Part shown: positions 17,910 to 27,017 of the stretch, piece by piece
Layout of the letters: the number at the start of each line of letters is the position of its first letter
Numbering within the stretch: position 1 is the first letter of the stretch
Source of the DNA: Atopobium sp. oral taxon 199 str. F0494
Lineage (GTDB): Bacteria; Actinomycetota; Coriobacteriia; Coriobacteriales; Atopobiaceae
Direction of reading: 5' to 3'
NCBI RefSeq assembly: GCF_000411555.1
Contig: NZ_KE150487.1
Coordinates: 186,001-250,000, forward strand
Length of the DNA: 64,000 bases
Translations under genes and position numbers: made by a program
Notes under the pieces: generated by a model
The model's database searches: none
What the model was told of the DNA's origin: nothing
What the model saw: the letters and a program-made list of their open reading frames with translations, nothing else

Positions 17910-18775
17910 CCGATCACCTGCCAAATCAAATAGTGGGGGTTTTCTTAGTAAGAATCTTCTAATGGATTGAAAATGCGCCTTTTGCATCTATCTAAATCCA
18001 CCTGTCTGAATACCAGGCATTTGCGAACTGTTGTAACGGATATCTATTGAGGCGCTGCTGTAATGTATCCACCTCCTTGTAAAGTAATAATAGCCAGAAT
18101 CTGTATGCGCACTTTCCCACAGAAAAACATTGAGCAGCCATATGTATTTTTATTATAATTTTGGGCTAAGACTCTTACAACTCTCAACTACACCGACAAC
18201 GGCGCAAAACCGATAGGGTAACGCTATCCTACATCGGGGATTATTACCCAATCAATTCTCAACGCACAGTGTCCATCCAACCAAAAGCTCAAACATTTAA
18301 GACTGAAATATCCGGCATCCGAAGAGGTACAATACCGCTAGGTAAAAACAAATGATAAACGAGCAGTTCAGAGAGATGTCTAGTCCTGCTCTGCCGTTTT
18401 ATGACCCGTTTTCATGTAGCTGTTACGTCATCTGACTTACGGTTGTTATCTCACCCCTATTGCAAGCCACCTGGTAGTCAGAAGTAACTACACGACATGT
18501 AATCGCTAGGCAATATGAAAGTAATAGCCTAGTCTACGGCAACATGATTAGATCGTATCAATTGACTACATGAGAGGAAGCAGTACCGATGGGACGGAAC
18601 TCTTTCCTACCCAAGAGTGATGATTCATAAACAAAGAGTAGTAGCTTTGATCTAGGGAGACATCTCTCGATAACTTGCAACAGACTACAGCTTGCTGGCA
18701 TTATCTTCAACGCTCTGTAGTAATTCATCCACTGATAGAACCGTGTCATTTGTACTTGCTCTAAGTCGATAATCG
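17910..18775. other. Gap with degenerate mobile-element sequence
   Basis: Almost 870 bases without a supportable gene. A 63-codon frame at 18558-18749 covers the IS21-like repeat remnant described separately. The part next to 17910 probably holds the promoter of the frameshifted UDG-like gene. Confidence 0.4.
18564..18645. repeat. Degenerate copy of IS21-like terminal sequence
   Basis: GACTACATGA at 18564 and CCCAAGAGTGATGATTC at 18610-18626, then an AGTAGTAGCT block, match the better preserved copy at 24.5 kb (GTGACTACATGA; CCCAAGAGTGACGATTC; AGTGACAGCT). The order is rearranged and no transposase remains. Confidence 0.4.
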
Positions 18776-21700
18776 CTAATGTCTACCGTGAAATAAATCC
18801 CACTTTTCCTTCTTTATCTCGGTTTCAATATATTCGATAGTTTTGGCTAACCATTCCCTATGTTTCAAATATGAAACTCCCGCTGGCAGTTGTTGTTCAA
18901 TGGCTTTTAACACGTCTATCTCTCTTTGCTTTGTCGGGATAAATCCGACTTCAAATGATCCACTCATTGATGACCGACGAAGACTCAAATGACCTATCGT
19001 GGATCCTTCTTCATCCAATGTCAAAATGTAGGAAAGGGCGCGAATCCTTGTTTGGTCATTGCATTCCGACATTGCCCAACTAATTGCATAGAGATTTTCT
19101 ATACCTGTCCTGTTCTCCACTACCAGCGATTCAAAGCGACACCAAAACACATCATCTGAGAAGGCCGCAGCATTGTGTATAGGGAAAAGGGACGAAAGCT
19201 CGAAGCGTTTAAGAGGTTTATTCAGTACATCATCAATACAAGATTTCAAAAGTTGCCAAGCTATTCCGTCTGATTCAGTCCAAAACACACTAATTCGCTG
19301 CATGAGTTCATGCCAGACATCGAAATCAAGCTTTGATGAGTACTCAATAAATCGATTCTTGACTGATGGATTAATTTGCACAATACAGCGCAAAAATGAG
19401 AGGTCATAATCGAAATGAGAAAATCCTTCCATCGCACGGAAGTATAAATCAACGATTGGCGATGGATTGGAAGAAAAGCTATTGGTTAGAGCACTTATAT
19501 GTTTCTCATTCTTGCTCCCAAAGAAGCGCCATACGTTGCTGAAATCCTTGACACTTTCAGAAAATTTTGTTGTGTACAAAAGGGTATAACCAGGATGTTC
19601 TAATTCTATTTTCTCCAATGTTGTCAAATCAAAATGGTATCTTCCATCTTCAAGCCTAGCAAGCAATTCGTCGAGTACTTGGTTATCCAGACCTTCGTTA
19701 ATCACTAGTAAATCAAGACTATCAAATAAGGCTGGATAGGCATTGATATCGAGTGCTTTGCTCAACTCTTTACGAAGATTCTTGGCGCCGATGGTACTAG
19801 CAAGGTAACTTAATGCTGCATTTGGGACAACGTGAGCGTCTCCCAGCGACTTCATGAACTCTGCAATTATTTTTAGAGCTGCATTTGGTTTTCTGTTTGC
19901 GATTTCCAAAAGAACGTTTTCGATGGCCTGGTTTGCATCCCACTGTTTTTCTAAGAGCAAACTATCTTCAACGAGTTTAGGTAAAACACCTTCCAAACGT
20001 TCGTAGGATAGGTCTTTTGGTAAAGTTTTATAGCCTTTTTCTACAGAGGAAAATGCATTCTCACAACCGAGAGCATCGAAAGTCGCTTGAGAGAACTTCT
20101 TAAGATTCAAAAGAGGATTTTGACCACAGGCTTCATAAATCTTGTTAATACAAAGAGAACAAGACAAATCACTTGTCGAGTCCTCATCGATATAGAGAGG
20201 GATAAAATCTTCGATTTTTGAAAGAACTTCATTCATGCCCTTAGCATGCTTAGCACCTGGCTTTTCACCGTAGAAGGAAAAACGCTGTCTAAAGTTTGAC
20301 TTAACTCGTTCTTCGTATTCAGTTCCCAACAAGTTAGAGAGCGCTCGGAAGCACTTGGCATGCAGATTGGCTAGCTCAGGAGTGAAATTGTAACTAAGAG
20401 CGCTAATTGTATACGTTGTACCATCTAGGCTAACCCGTTCTGCCCTCGATGCAAGATATGCTTCCGTTAGGAAAATCAGGCATACCGCAATGTTACATGA
20501 ACCTGTTTTGTGATATTCATCGACAAGAACATCGAGTTTTTTGTTCTCGATTTTAAACTCACCATTTTTAATATTGCATGAAAAGGCGTTATTAGCCCCG
20601 CACGCCCATCTGTATTGCGACAGCTGTTCGGTGCCCTTTTCAACACATTGCACAAACAGATCTAACGCCATATCCGAGTATTCCTCTAGGTTCATCAGTG
20701 AAACTAAAATAGACAGAACCACAGAATCATCCGATGTCACGCTCTCGCCTAAGGCTTCTTCGGAAATATCGGCTCTGGATGACCCTTCAATATGTTTTGC
20801 AACATATGCAAGCGCCTTGACCGGAATGAATTGATTGAAAGCAGTCAGGAACTGATTCGCTGCTCGTCTGTTTCCTCTCTCGAGAATATTCCAAGCCTCT
20901 TCGCACTCCTTACGGATATAACTGTTCACACTCTCGCTACCACAAACTTCGACCATGGACTTAGCTGCTTTCAGGTATGATGCTCTTGGCATTTCCGAAG
21001 TGGACACAATGAAATCTGCATAGCTCCCATGATTTGCTTTTGCAAAATGATGACATATCAGGAAATCTTGAAGATTTTGTTCTTCCATTCGAACGCTCAA
21101 TTCTTTGTCCGGTGACAGTAGAGTCGTTACGATTTCTTGTTCCGCCAGTTTGGAAATCGTTTCCTCGATTTCGATCTTGTTGTAGCCCATCTTCAATAAT
21201 TTCTCATAACAGGGATCACCTTCGACGATGTCTAAACCGTCGTAAATTGCAACCACCTCAATAAGGAGTCGCTCTCTGTTGGTATATTTATCGAGAGCTG
21301 AATCCATATAGAATTTTAAGAGATCATATGGTTCCCGAACGGCTTCACGATTACCTTCAGTAAGAGAAATAGCTGCCATAATAGCTAACCGTAAATTCCC
21401 ATTTGCAATCGCTGTTACTCGTTCTCTAAATGATCGATTTATTGTTCCGTATTCGTTTTCAAGTACGATGTTGATTTTTTCTGGTGCTAAGGGAGCCAAC
21501 TCTATATCGACGTGTTTCAGACGAGTCTCGATCATCGCAACCAGTTCGTTTCGGTACATCTTTCTGCACGTAAAGACAATCTTCAGATTATCGTTGCCTG
21601 CGCAGACGCTTAGCAGATGATCCAGCGAAACCTGATTATTTGCATCATCTACCAAAATGATTAGGCTTTCTGACTCTGTCAGGATCAACTCTATATCTTC

Positions 21701-22429
21701 GTCGATACTGTCCGAATACTTCGAATCGAGTACCAGGAAACCCCAGCTCTTCTCCTCACTGAATTTGCGACAAGCTTCGAGAGCGATTCTTGTTTTCCCG
21801 CATCCTGATTGCCCATAAATAAGCACAGCTTTATTTTGGTTAATTGACTTAATGATATCCGACATATCATCGTCTCTATACAAAAGAGGCTTTGACTGAT
21901 CGGTCGTAAAGCGACCCTGGGAATTGCGTTTAACAAAGGCTTCTGGACTGATGAAGGATCCTTTTCCAAGTGGAATGCCCAGTGTCAGAAATGCCAAAGG
22001 AGCATATTTTTTGTCAAGATCTTCTGCTATCGCTTCTGGACCAATGATTTCTATTCTCGAGTCAATGTTTAACACCTCAGCAGTTATCGACGGGTCTAGA
22101 CGAGGCGTTGTATGACAAAGGACGATACGGTCAATAAGGGATGAATCAATATGTGTCTTGCTTTCGTCTAGGCAATTATGTGCATCTGCTAAAAGCTTTT
22201 TTCTGATATCAGATGTTGAACTGGTAAATGCTGCAAAGAAGAACTTGTTGTCTTCAACCGAGTACATATCAGGTACGCCTGTGGTAGTTTTATCTGTACC
22301 AAAATTCGATCCGTAATGTACGCAGTTTCCAAGGGAATATCTCCTGCAGAGATACTGGTTCGCGAGCGTTTGAAAACGACCGCCTTCTATCTGCCTTAAT
22401 TCTTCTTCTATCTGATTGATCCGAGACAT
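18776..22429 (-). CDS. Large STAND NTPase, Avs-like candidate defence protein
   Basis: A 1217-residue protein. ATG 22429 is chosen for GGGGAGG immediately upstream. The N-terminal 180 residues resemble the restriction-endonuclease-like domain that precedes many defence STAND proteins: KTTTGVPDMYSV, then DNKFFFAAFTSS where relatives usually have VEYTT. The expected catalytic Glu is therefore Ala. The NTPase core has Walker A GQSGCGKT (near residue 205) and Walker B LIILVDDAN (near 255), followed by an R-containing sensor region. The last 800 residues are helical and repeat-like, as in the target-sensing arms of Avs/NLR-like proteins. It stands alone with a G8-A8 tract before the ribosome-binding site. 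Anti-phage function is inferred. Confidence 0.7.
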   Translation of the reverse strand: MSRINQIEEELRQIEGGRFQTLANQYLCRRYSLGNCVHYGSNFGTDKTTTGVPDMYSVEDNKFFFAAFTSSTSDIRKKLLADAHNCLDESKTHIDSSLIDRIVLCHTTPRLDPSITAEVLNIDSRIEIIGPEAIAEDLDKKYAPLAFLTLGIPLGKGSFISPEAFVKRNSQGRFTTDQSKPLLYRDDDMSDIIKSINQNKAVLIYGQSGCGKTRIALEACRKFSEEKSWGFLVLDSKYSDSIDEDIELILTESESLIILVDDANNQVSLDHLLSVCAGNDNLKIVFTCRKMYRNELVAMIETRLKHVDIELAPLAPEKINIVLENEYGTINRSFRERVTAIANGNLRLAIMAAISLTEGNREAVREPYDLLKFYMDSALDKYTNRERLLIEVVAIYDGLDIVEGDPCYEKLLKMGYNKIEIEETISKLAEQEIVTTLLSPDKELSVRMEEQNLQDFLICHHFAKANHGSYADFIVSTSEMPRASYLKAAKSMVEVCGSESVNSYIRKECEEAWNILERGNRRAANQFLTAFNQFIPVKALAYVAKHIEGSSRADISEEALGESVTSDDSVVLSILVSLMNLEEYSDMALDLFVQCVEKGTEQLSQYRWACGANNAFSCNIKNGEFKIENKKLDVLVDEYHKTGSCNIAVCLIFLTEAYLASRAERVSLDGTTYTISALSYNFTPELANLHAKCFRALSNLLGTEYEERVKSNFRQRFSFYGEKPGAKHAKGMNEVLSKIEDFIPLYIDEDSTSDLSCSLCINKIYEACGQNPLLNLKKFSQATFDALGCENAFSSVEKGYKTLPKDLSYERLEGVLPKLVEDSLLLEKQWDANQAIENVLLEIANRKPNAALKIIAEFMKSLGDAHVVPNAALSYLASTIGAKNLRKELSKALDINAYPALFDSLDLLVINEGLDNQVLDELLARLEDGRYHFDLTTLEKIELEHPGYTLLYTTKFSESVKDFSNVWRFFGSKNEKHISALTNSFSSNPSPIVDLYFRAMEGFSHFDYDLSFLRCIVQINPSVKNRFIEYSSKLDFDVWHELMQRISVFWTESDGIAWQLLKSCIDDVLNKPLKRFELSSLFPIHNAAAFSDDVFWCRFESLVVENRTGIENLYAISWAMSECNDQTRIRALSYILTLDEEGSTIGHLSLRRSSMSGSFEVGFIPTKQREIDVLKAIEQQLPAGVSYLKHREWLAKTIEYIETEIKKEKWDLFHGRH

Positions 22430-22435
22430 TATCCT

Positions 22436-22451
22436 CCCCCCCCTTTTTTTT
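22436..22451 (-). promoter_or_regulatory. A8-G8 homopolymer tract at the STAND gene ribosome-binding site
   Basis: On the minus strand eight A are followed by eight G, and the G-run merges into the GGAGG of the STAND gene, a few bases from its ATG. Such tracts change length by slippage. A change would alter the distance and strength of the ribosome-binding site or the frame of an upstream extension, so expression may vary between cells. Confidence 0.5.
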
Positions 22452-22595
22452 ATATATTCGTCTTTGCAGTTCTGATACACGATCTCATCGCCGGTCTCCT
22501 TCAGCTCGATCTAAGCGAAGTGCCAGTCGCGGAAGGATTTGTTGAGAGGTTTCTTGTAGCCAGAATGGACTAGCATCACCACGTCCCAGCTGCGT
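22452..22595 (-). other. Coding remnant upstream of the STAND gene
   Basis: In the frame leading into the STAND start the DNA reads DVVMLVHSGYKKPLNKSFRD, WHFA, one TAG, then IELKETGDEIVYQNCKDEY. The length and composition look like the end of a lost gene that was cut by insertion or deletion. I do not recognise the family. Confidence 0.3.
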
Positions 22596-22600
22596 ACAGC

Positions 22601-23515
22601 CTACCTTTCCTTCGTCTCTGTCGGCCCCTCTTGCCTCCAGCGCAACAACTCGGGATCCCATGAGGCATCATGCCCAAAGAATCCCCTGAGGGCGGGATTG
22701 AAGAACGCGGAGGCGAGCGACGATGCCGCCTCGAACGAGACATACTTCTTGGAAATGCCGCTCTTCTTAGCAAACGCAGCAAAACTCCCGGCCCAAGCTG
22801 CAGGCGCCTCAAAGCGCTCCGGCACGCTCATGCCACGTTTAGAGCACTCGCACTCGATCGAGCGGACAAGATCTTCGAAAAAAAGGGTGACGTTCGTTGC
22901 ATAGTAGACGACATCGACAAGATCTTTCATCCTCGATGAAGGCCAGCCACTTGGCTGCATCTCCATTATGGCACACAGCTTATCGGCTAGCTGGTCGGGA
23001 AGCGGATAGACGAGATAATCGCACGACTCGAGCTCCTCAACACAAACCCTGTTGGCGGGAGATATGCGCTCCGCGGGCTGCGTAATGCTGCAGTCGAGCG
23101 ACAAATCGATGAGGATGGGATCCTTCTCCTCGTGACCCAAGAAAGTCTGGAATCGCAGCTTGAGCAAGCGCGAGTAGCCGTTCTCATCTAGGGATTCCAC
23201 CCACTTGTCCAACTTGAACGTAAGGAAGTCACTCATATCCTTGCTAGCAAGCGCGACAAGCGCCGCAAGGGCAGCTTCAGACGATTCTCGAGAAGCCGTC
23301 GTGAAGTCAATGTCTCGCGTGGCACGACCGTTGGGAATACGCGCGAGCAGCCCACTCCCACCCTTGAGGATGAAGCGCTCATCGGGGTCGCTGAAAACCC
23401 TGCACAGAAAGCGGTCACGCAAAGCCTGACGATAGCCATCTCCTAGATCACCTCCACTCTCGCGTATTGCCTTCTTCAGGGCTCTGTCGAACTGGCCGCC
23501 GTTCTCGTACGTCAT
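22601..23515 (-). CDS. abiEii: AbiEii-type toxin (nucleotidyltransferase), system 1
   Basis: A 304-residue protein of the AbiEii/AbiGii family, type IV toxin-antitoxin nucleotidyltransferases that modify tRNA or nucleotides and stop growth. The family core is visible: LKGGSGLLARI, then RATRDIDF with the DxD-type metal site near residue 70, and later a conserved DKLCAI Lys-containing helix followed by KDLVDVVYY. It begins 5 bases after the antitoxin stop, with AAAGGA upstream. The pair is clearly G+C-richer than the STAND gene beside it, which suggests a separate origin. Abortive infection is the known role of homologous pairs. Confidence 0.85.
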   Translation of the reverse strand: MTYENGGQFDRALKKAIRESGGDLGDGYRQALRDRFLCRVFSDPDERFILKGGSGLLARIPNGRATRDIDFTTASRESSEAALAALVALASKDMSDFLTFKLDKWVESLDENGYSRLLKLRFQTFLGHEEKDPILIDLSLDCSITQPAERISPANRVCVEELESCDYLVYPLPDQLADKLCAIMEMQPSGWPSSRMKDLVDVVYYATNVTLFFEDLVRSIECECSKRGMSVPERFEAPAAWAGSFAAFAKKSGISKKYVSFEAASSLASAFFNPALRGFFGHDASWDPELLRWRQEGPTETKER

Positions 23516-23520
23516 TCGTC

Positions 23521-24150
23521 CTATCCTTTCGCTAACGTATCGTACAGGCTGACCCCCGCCGGCATACCGAATTTGGACCCTCTTGTGTCGACCGATTCTC
23601 TCAGTCTGCCTTCATCTTCGACAAGACCCCTTCCGAGCGCGTCCGTGAGCACGTTCGCAACCAGGCTCAAATCCTCCCCGGAGTCGATTAGATCGACCAC
23701 CGTACACCCGGGCTTCGTTGCGGGAACGCTAGAGACGATTGCTACGTCCTTCAAGTCGAGCCGACGCTTCCTGAGGATCAGGTTGGGGCGCTTAGTCTGC
23801 TTTCTTTCTGGGGTGCAGAACTCGTAGGGCGAAGGGCCGATTTCGCCGATCTCGTAGAGCCACGCCGCCGTCGCCCCCATGGCAACGGGTGCATTTTCAA
23901 CCAAAATATCGCCAGGACGCCTCCCTGGGTAGATCGACAACCATACTGCGAGAACATCTTCCTCCCGCACGCTCGGCGAACCACCCATGCGGTAGACGCC
24001 CTTCGCAAGCCTCTCTATGTTGCCAAACCTCTCCAGTCTCGAGAGCGTGTATCGCTCGACGCCGAGCGCCTCCGCCTGCGCAGCAGTAAAGAGCCCCTTT
24101 TGGGAAGAGGCAATGTCATTGATGGTTCGTATGGCTTCAATCGTTTTCAT
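23521..24150 (-). CDS. abiEi: AbiEi-type antitoxin with winged-helix domain, system 1
   Basis: A 209-residue protein. The N terminus (IASSQKGLFTAAQAEALGVERYTLSRLERFGNIERLAKGVYRM) is the AbiEi winged helix-turn-helix domain. The C-terminal part (CTVVDLIDSGEDLSLVANVL and following) is the antitoxin domain. Known homologues repress their own promoter by binding inverted repeats. The ATG at 24150 directly adjoins a 37-bp near-perfect palindrome, so translation probably begins at or very near the transcript end. An upstream in-frame ATG would translate the palindrome itself and is rejected. Confidence 0.85.
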   Translation of the reverse strand: MKTIEAIRTINDIASSQKGLFTAAQAEALGVERYTLSRLERFGNIERLAKGVYRMGGSPSVREEDVLAVWLSIYPGRRPGDILVENAPVAMGATAAWLYEIGEIGPSPYEFCTPERKQTKRPNLILRKRRLDLKDVAIVSSVPATKPGCTVVDLIDSGEDLSLVANVLTDALGRGLVEDEGRLRESVDTRGSKFGMPAGVSLYDTLAKG

Positions 24151-24186
24151 GCTTGCATTGTAGCATAATATGCAACAATGCAAGCA
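24150..24186 (-). promoter_or_regulatory. 37-bp palindromic operator-promoter of abiEi 1
   Basis: The arms TGCTTGCATTGTAGCATA and TATGCAACAATGCAAGCA are complementary except at one position and flank a single central base. On the minus strand it contains -10-like TATTAT and TACAAT hexamers, the latter about 7 bases before the ATG. The transcript may therefore be leaderless and autorepressed by AbiEi. Confidence 0.65.
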
Positions 24187-24441
24187 TATTGCTTGAGAAA
24201 ATGCTACCACGTACCTACAAGTGAATAGTTACAGGTAATTGGTATCTGCACTGAACACTACGTAGTTAAAGGCTAGTAGCTTAATCTCGGTTTTTAGAGA
24301 TGAATAAAAAAAGGTCCGCAATGTCGATTTGAGGGCACAAACCGGATCAAATCTCAGCTCCGGATCCATTTTAGACGAACTCAAACTCTGCATAACTGCA
24401 GTTTAGATAGTTAAAGTTGCAACCTACAAGCCACCTCCGCT
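24187..24441. other. Spacer between abiE system 1 and the first att-like repeat
   Basis: I see no gene. A hairpin-like AATCTCAGCTCCGGATC region and other short repeats are visible, but none can be assigned. Confidence 0.3.
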
Positions 24442-24442
24442 T

Positions 24443-24457
24443 TACTCCCACTCGATG
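24443..24457 (-). repeat. att-like repeat 1 (guaA 3' end)
   Basis: On the minus strand this reads ACC ATC GAG TGG GAG TAA in context, i.e. TIEWE-stop, the same as the GuaA C terminus. The core ATCGAGTGGGAGTA differs from the guaA copy at one third-codon position. Confidence 0.6.
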
Positions 24458-24484
24458 GTCGCAGTGCCCGTTTCCGTTAGTCGT

Positions 24485-24659
24485 CATGTAGTCACTTGAG
24501 GAGAGTATTTTCGACCGACCCAAGAATGACATATTTGTCCTACGGAAATAGCGCCAGCGGGGTGGGGAACCCCATGACCCAAGAGTGACGATTCCCGAAT
24601 GAAAAGTGACAGCTCTAAACTGGGGAAATGCTGATTTTTGCTCAGTAGGTGACTACATG
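24485..24659. mobile_element. 175-bp IS21-like miniature element or collapsed IS ends
   Basis: CATGTAGTCAC (24485-24495) and GTGACTACATG (24649-24659) are perfect 11-bp inverted repeats. Inside lie two copies of GACCCAAGArTGAC (24517 and 24576), a following ATGAAAAGTGACA block and CTGGGGAAATG. Multiple internal repeats of this TGTCACT...GGGTC type are characteristic of IS21-family ends. No istA or istB is left. Confidence 0.5.
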
Positions 24660-24874
24660 AATATCTTCATGCGACTAACCGACCACCAACAGATTGCGAT
24701 AACAGCAACATATATACAAGCGATGGAATTGCTTACGCGAACCTCAACATCGACACGGAAAACCGCATCGGAATGCAAAACGCTGCGCAAGCATGCGTGC
24801 CGCCCCTGCAACACGAAGCAATATCGATTAGGCATATAATATTGTAAAGATTTTTTTAAATGGAAGGAACACAA

Positions 24875-25477
24875 ATGTTCGGCGCTAAAGAATCAGTGGT
24901 CATTGTCGAAGCAAAGGGCTGCGGTAAGTATTGTAAACAGCTATATACGCTTATCGGCACCAATAACGACCGCAAGGATGATGTTATCGGACCGATTGAC
25001 GGTTCGGTGGAAGCGTCTATTTTCAACGAAAAGCAATTTGCATCCACCCTGCTTTCCTCAGACCAGAAAATTATCTTTGTTGGACGACCTAAGTCTGCCA
25101 AGGACTATCTCGATGCCATAGAGACCGAGGCAACGGTACGCCTAGTAGAACATGGCATCAAAATCCATGTGAGCGGAAAGCAGGCGTCCATCGACGTTGC
25201 TGGCAATGGCCTCAGTAGCGAAGACTACCATGCATTTCTCGACTACACAAAGGAACATGGACAGGAATTCGAGGACCTGATGAAAGACCTGCGTCAGGAG
25301 AAAGGCGAGCAGGAAGGCAAGGTTATCGCACCACTGGCTTTCATTGGAAAGGCGGTAGGTAACGCTGGCACTTCAATTTCGACTGCACTCAAGGACGGGG
25401 GCATACGAGACCAACAGTTCCGTTTTGCCATAAAGCTCTTCTACCTGAAATACCTGCGCACGTTCGTGGAAGCGTAG
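24875..25477 (+). CDS. Unrecognised protein, first gene of a two-gene operon
   Basis: A 200-residue protein. The start MFGAKESVVIVEAKGCG has AAGGA upstream; an ATG five codons earlier is less likely. The N-terminal half looks like an alpha/beta domain with strands VVIVEAK and KIIFVGRPKSAKDY. The middle is charged and helical (EFEDLMKDLRQEKGEQEGK). A hydrophobic Gly/Ala stretch follows (IAPLAFIGKAVGNAGTSI), then a final FRFAIKLFYLKYL helix. The next gene starts 4 bases downstream, so the two are translationally linked. I know no family with an assigned function. It could sense, regulate or neutralise the large membrane protein encoded next. Confidence 0.7.
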   Translation: MFGAKESVVIVEAKGCGKYCKQLYTLIGTNNDRKDDVIGPIDGSVEASIFNEKQFASTLLSSDQKIIFVGRPKSAKDYLDAIETEATVRLVEHGIKIHVSGKQASIDVAGNGLSSEDYHAFLDYTKEHGQEFEDLMKDLRQEKGEQEGKVIAPLAFIGKAVGNAGTSISTALKDGGIRDQQFRFAIKLFYLKYLRTFVEA

Positions 25478-25481
25478 AGTC

Positions 25482-27017
25482 ATGAACGAATTCGAGCAAG
25501 GATACGCATTCGCCATAAAACAAGGCGCCGCCACCTGGGGCGCAGCTGCCGAGTCTGAATACGTAGAGCATGTCGAACAGGCCATCAGCAAGCTCTACAA
25601 ACGTATGAACGCGTACAACTACTACAAGGCTACCATACCTTCACAGGAATCACTGAAGGGCTTCATTGCCGAAGAGTGGGCATCGGGGACTCTCAATGTC
25701 GATGCCGCGGTGAAAGGCAAGTCGGCGCTCGCCGAAGTTTTGAAGTCTACGGACCTCGGATCCGTAGACGTAGCCACCTTAGAAGGCGGTATGTACCAGC
25801 TTAAGTTTTACCTTGATCCAAGCGCCACCGTAAAGGCACTGGGCACCACACTCAGAGAGGTCTACCAGAGCTCCAAAGCCAGCGCGACCATGAGCTTCGA
25901 CGAATGGACCGCTTCGAAGGGGTTCACAGGCAAACTTCCGACCGACCTCCTCTATGACGGTCAATGGGGCGTCGTTCCCTCAGACAAGCTGGCAGATTGT
26001 CAGATGGAGGCATTCAAAAGGCTATCGAAAGCAAAAGCCCTGGATCGCGCTGACGAAGTATCCCGCTGGAAGAGAGTCTCGGATGCCCTGACCGACAAGC
26101 TGGAAACCACAGACGGAATATCCAGCAGGCCACAAACGCTGGAGGATGCCCGCCAGAAGGCAATAGCCATCAGCAGAAACGAGGAGCTTCTCCCCAAGGC
26201 GGACGGCATGACCACCGCAGAACTTATCAAGATAAAGAACCTAATGGCACAGTCCTTCAAAGCCGGTGCCACTGCCGCCGCAATATCGGCTGTTGTTAAA
26301 ATGGCCCCGGAGATATACAAGGCCATTGATTACTTGATAGCAGGAGGAGAGCTCGACGAGGAAAACCTGAAGGCGATCGGAGCTGCCACGCTCGATGGTG
26401 GTAAGACGGGTTTCATAAACGGCTCCGCTACAGCAGCAATCACGATCGCCGCTGGAAAGGGAGTCTTTGGGCAGGCGATAAAGACTGCAATCTCCAAACC
26501 ATTCGGCCCAACGGTTATCGGAACCCTTGTCGTACTGACCGTAGAGACCTGCAGAGACGCATACCTCCTTACGCGCGGTAAGAGGACGGCAGAAGACTTC
26601 GCCAACAATCTGGCACAGGACGTCTTTGTAACGATCTTTACGCTCGCTGGCGCAGCAGTCGCCTCTATTATCGCCCCTGAGGCCACAGTACCTATGCTCA
26701 TCGGATCGGCGGTTGGCTCGGCCGTCGGCTGCCTCGCTTTTGCACCTGTAAAGTCCTGCATTCTGCAGGCCTCTACCGTTTCGGGTCTTACCTTATTCGG
26801 CCTCATTGAACAGGACGAGAGTCTTCCTCCGCAACTGTTGAAAGAAATAGGCGTCAAGGGCGCTAGGTTCAAGACCGCTGAATACCGCATAGAACACCAT
26901 AATATGCCTGACGTGCATACGGCAAACGTAAAGCAAAGCGGACTTCACACACTGGGTGTTAAGCAGTTGCGACGCGATGTTATCGGGATAAACAAGGTGG
27001 GTTACGTGCTCGCCTAA
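25482..27017 (+). CDS. Unrecognised Gly/Ala-rich membrane protein, second gene of the operon
   Basis: A 511-residue protein. The N-terminal 260 residues are soluble and contain conserved-looking blocks GFIAEEWASGTLNVDAAVKG and LGSVDVATLEGGMYQLKFY. The centre (about 265-435) has four or five hydrophobic stretches rich in small residues, such as GFINGSATAAITIAAGKGVF, GPTVIGTLVVLTVE and FTLAGAAVASIIAPE; their GxxxG patterns recall pore-forming or glycine-zipper proteins. A short polar C-terminal tail follows. Its stop is well before the convergent Doc toxin gene. The cassette lies between two guaA-end repeats among defence genes. A membrane-acting effector is an inference; no family function is known to me. 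Confidence 0.7.
   Translation: MNEFEQGYAFAIKQGAATWGAAAESEYVEHVEQAISKLYKRMNAYNYYKATIPSQESLKGFIAEEWASGTLNVDAAVKGKSALAEVLKSTDLGSVDVATLEGGMYQLKFYLDPSATVKALGTTLREVYQSSKASATMSFDEWTASKGFTGKLPTDLLYDGQWGVVPSDKLADCQMEAFKRLSKAKALDRADEVSRWKRVSDALTDKLETTDGISSRPQTLEDARQKAIAISRNEELLPKADGMTTAELIKIKNLMAQSFKAGATAAAISAVVKMAPEIYKAIDYLIAGGELDEENLKAIGAATLDGGKTGFINGSATAAITIAAGKGVFGQAIKTAISKPFGPTVIGTLVVLTVETCRDAYLLTRGKRTAEDFANNLAQDVFVTIFTLAGAAVASIIAPEATVPMLIGSAVGSAVGCLAFAPVKSCILQASTVSGLTLFGLIEQDESLPPQLLKEIGVKGARFKTAEYRIEHHNMPDVHTANVKQSGLHTLGVKQLRRDVIGINKVGYVLA

Noticed and set aside
18558-18749. 63-codon minus-strand frame upstream of the UDG-like region
   Set aside because: It coincides with a degenerate IS21-like terminal repeat and has no ribosome-binding site.
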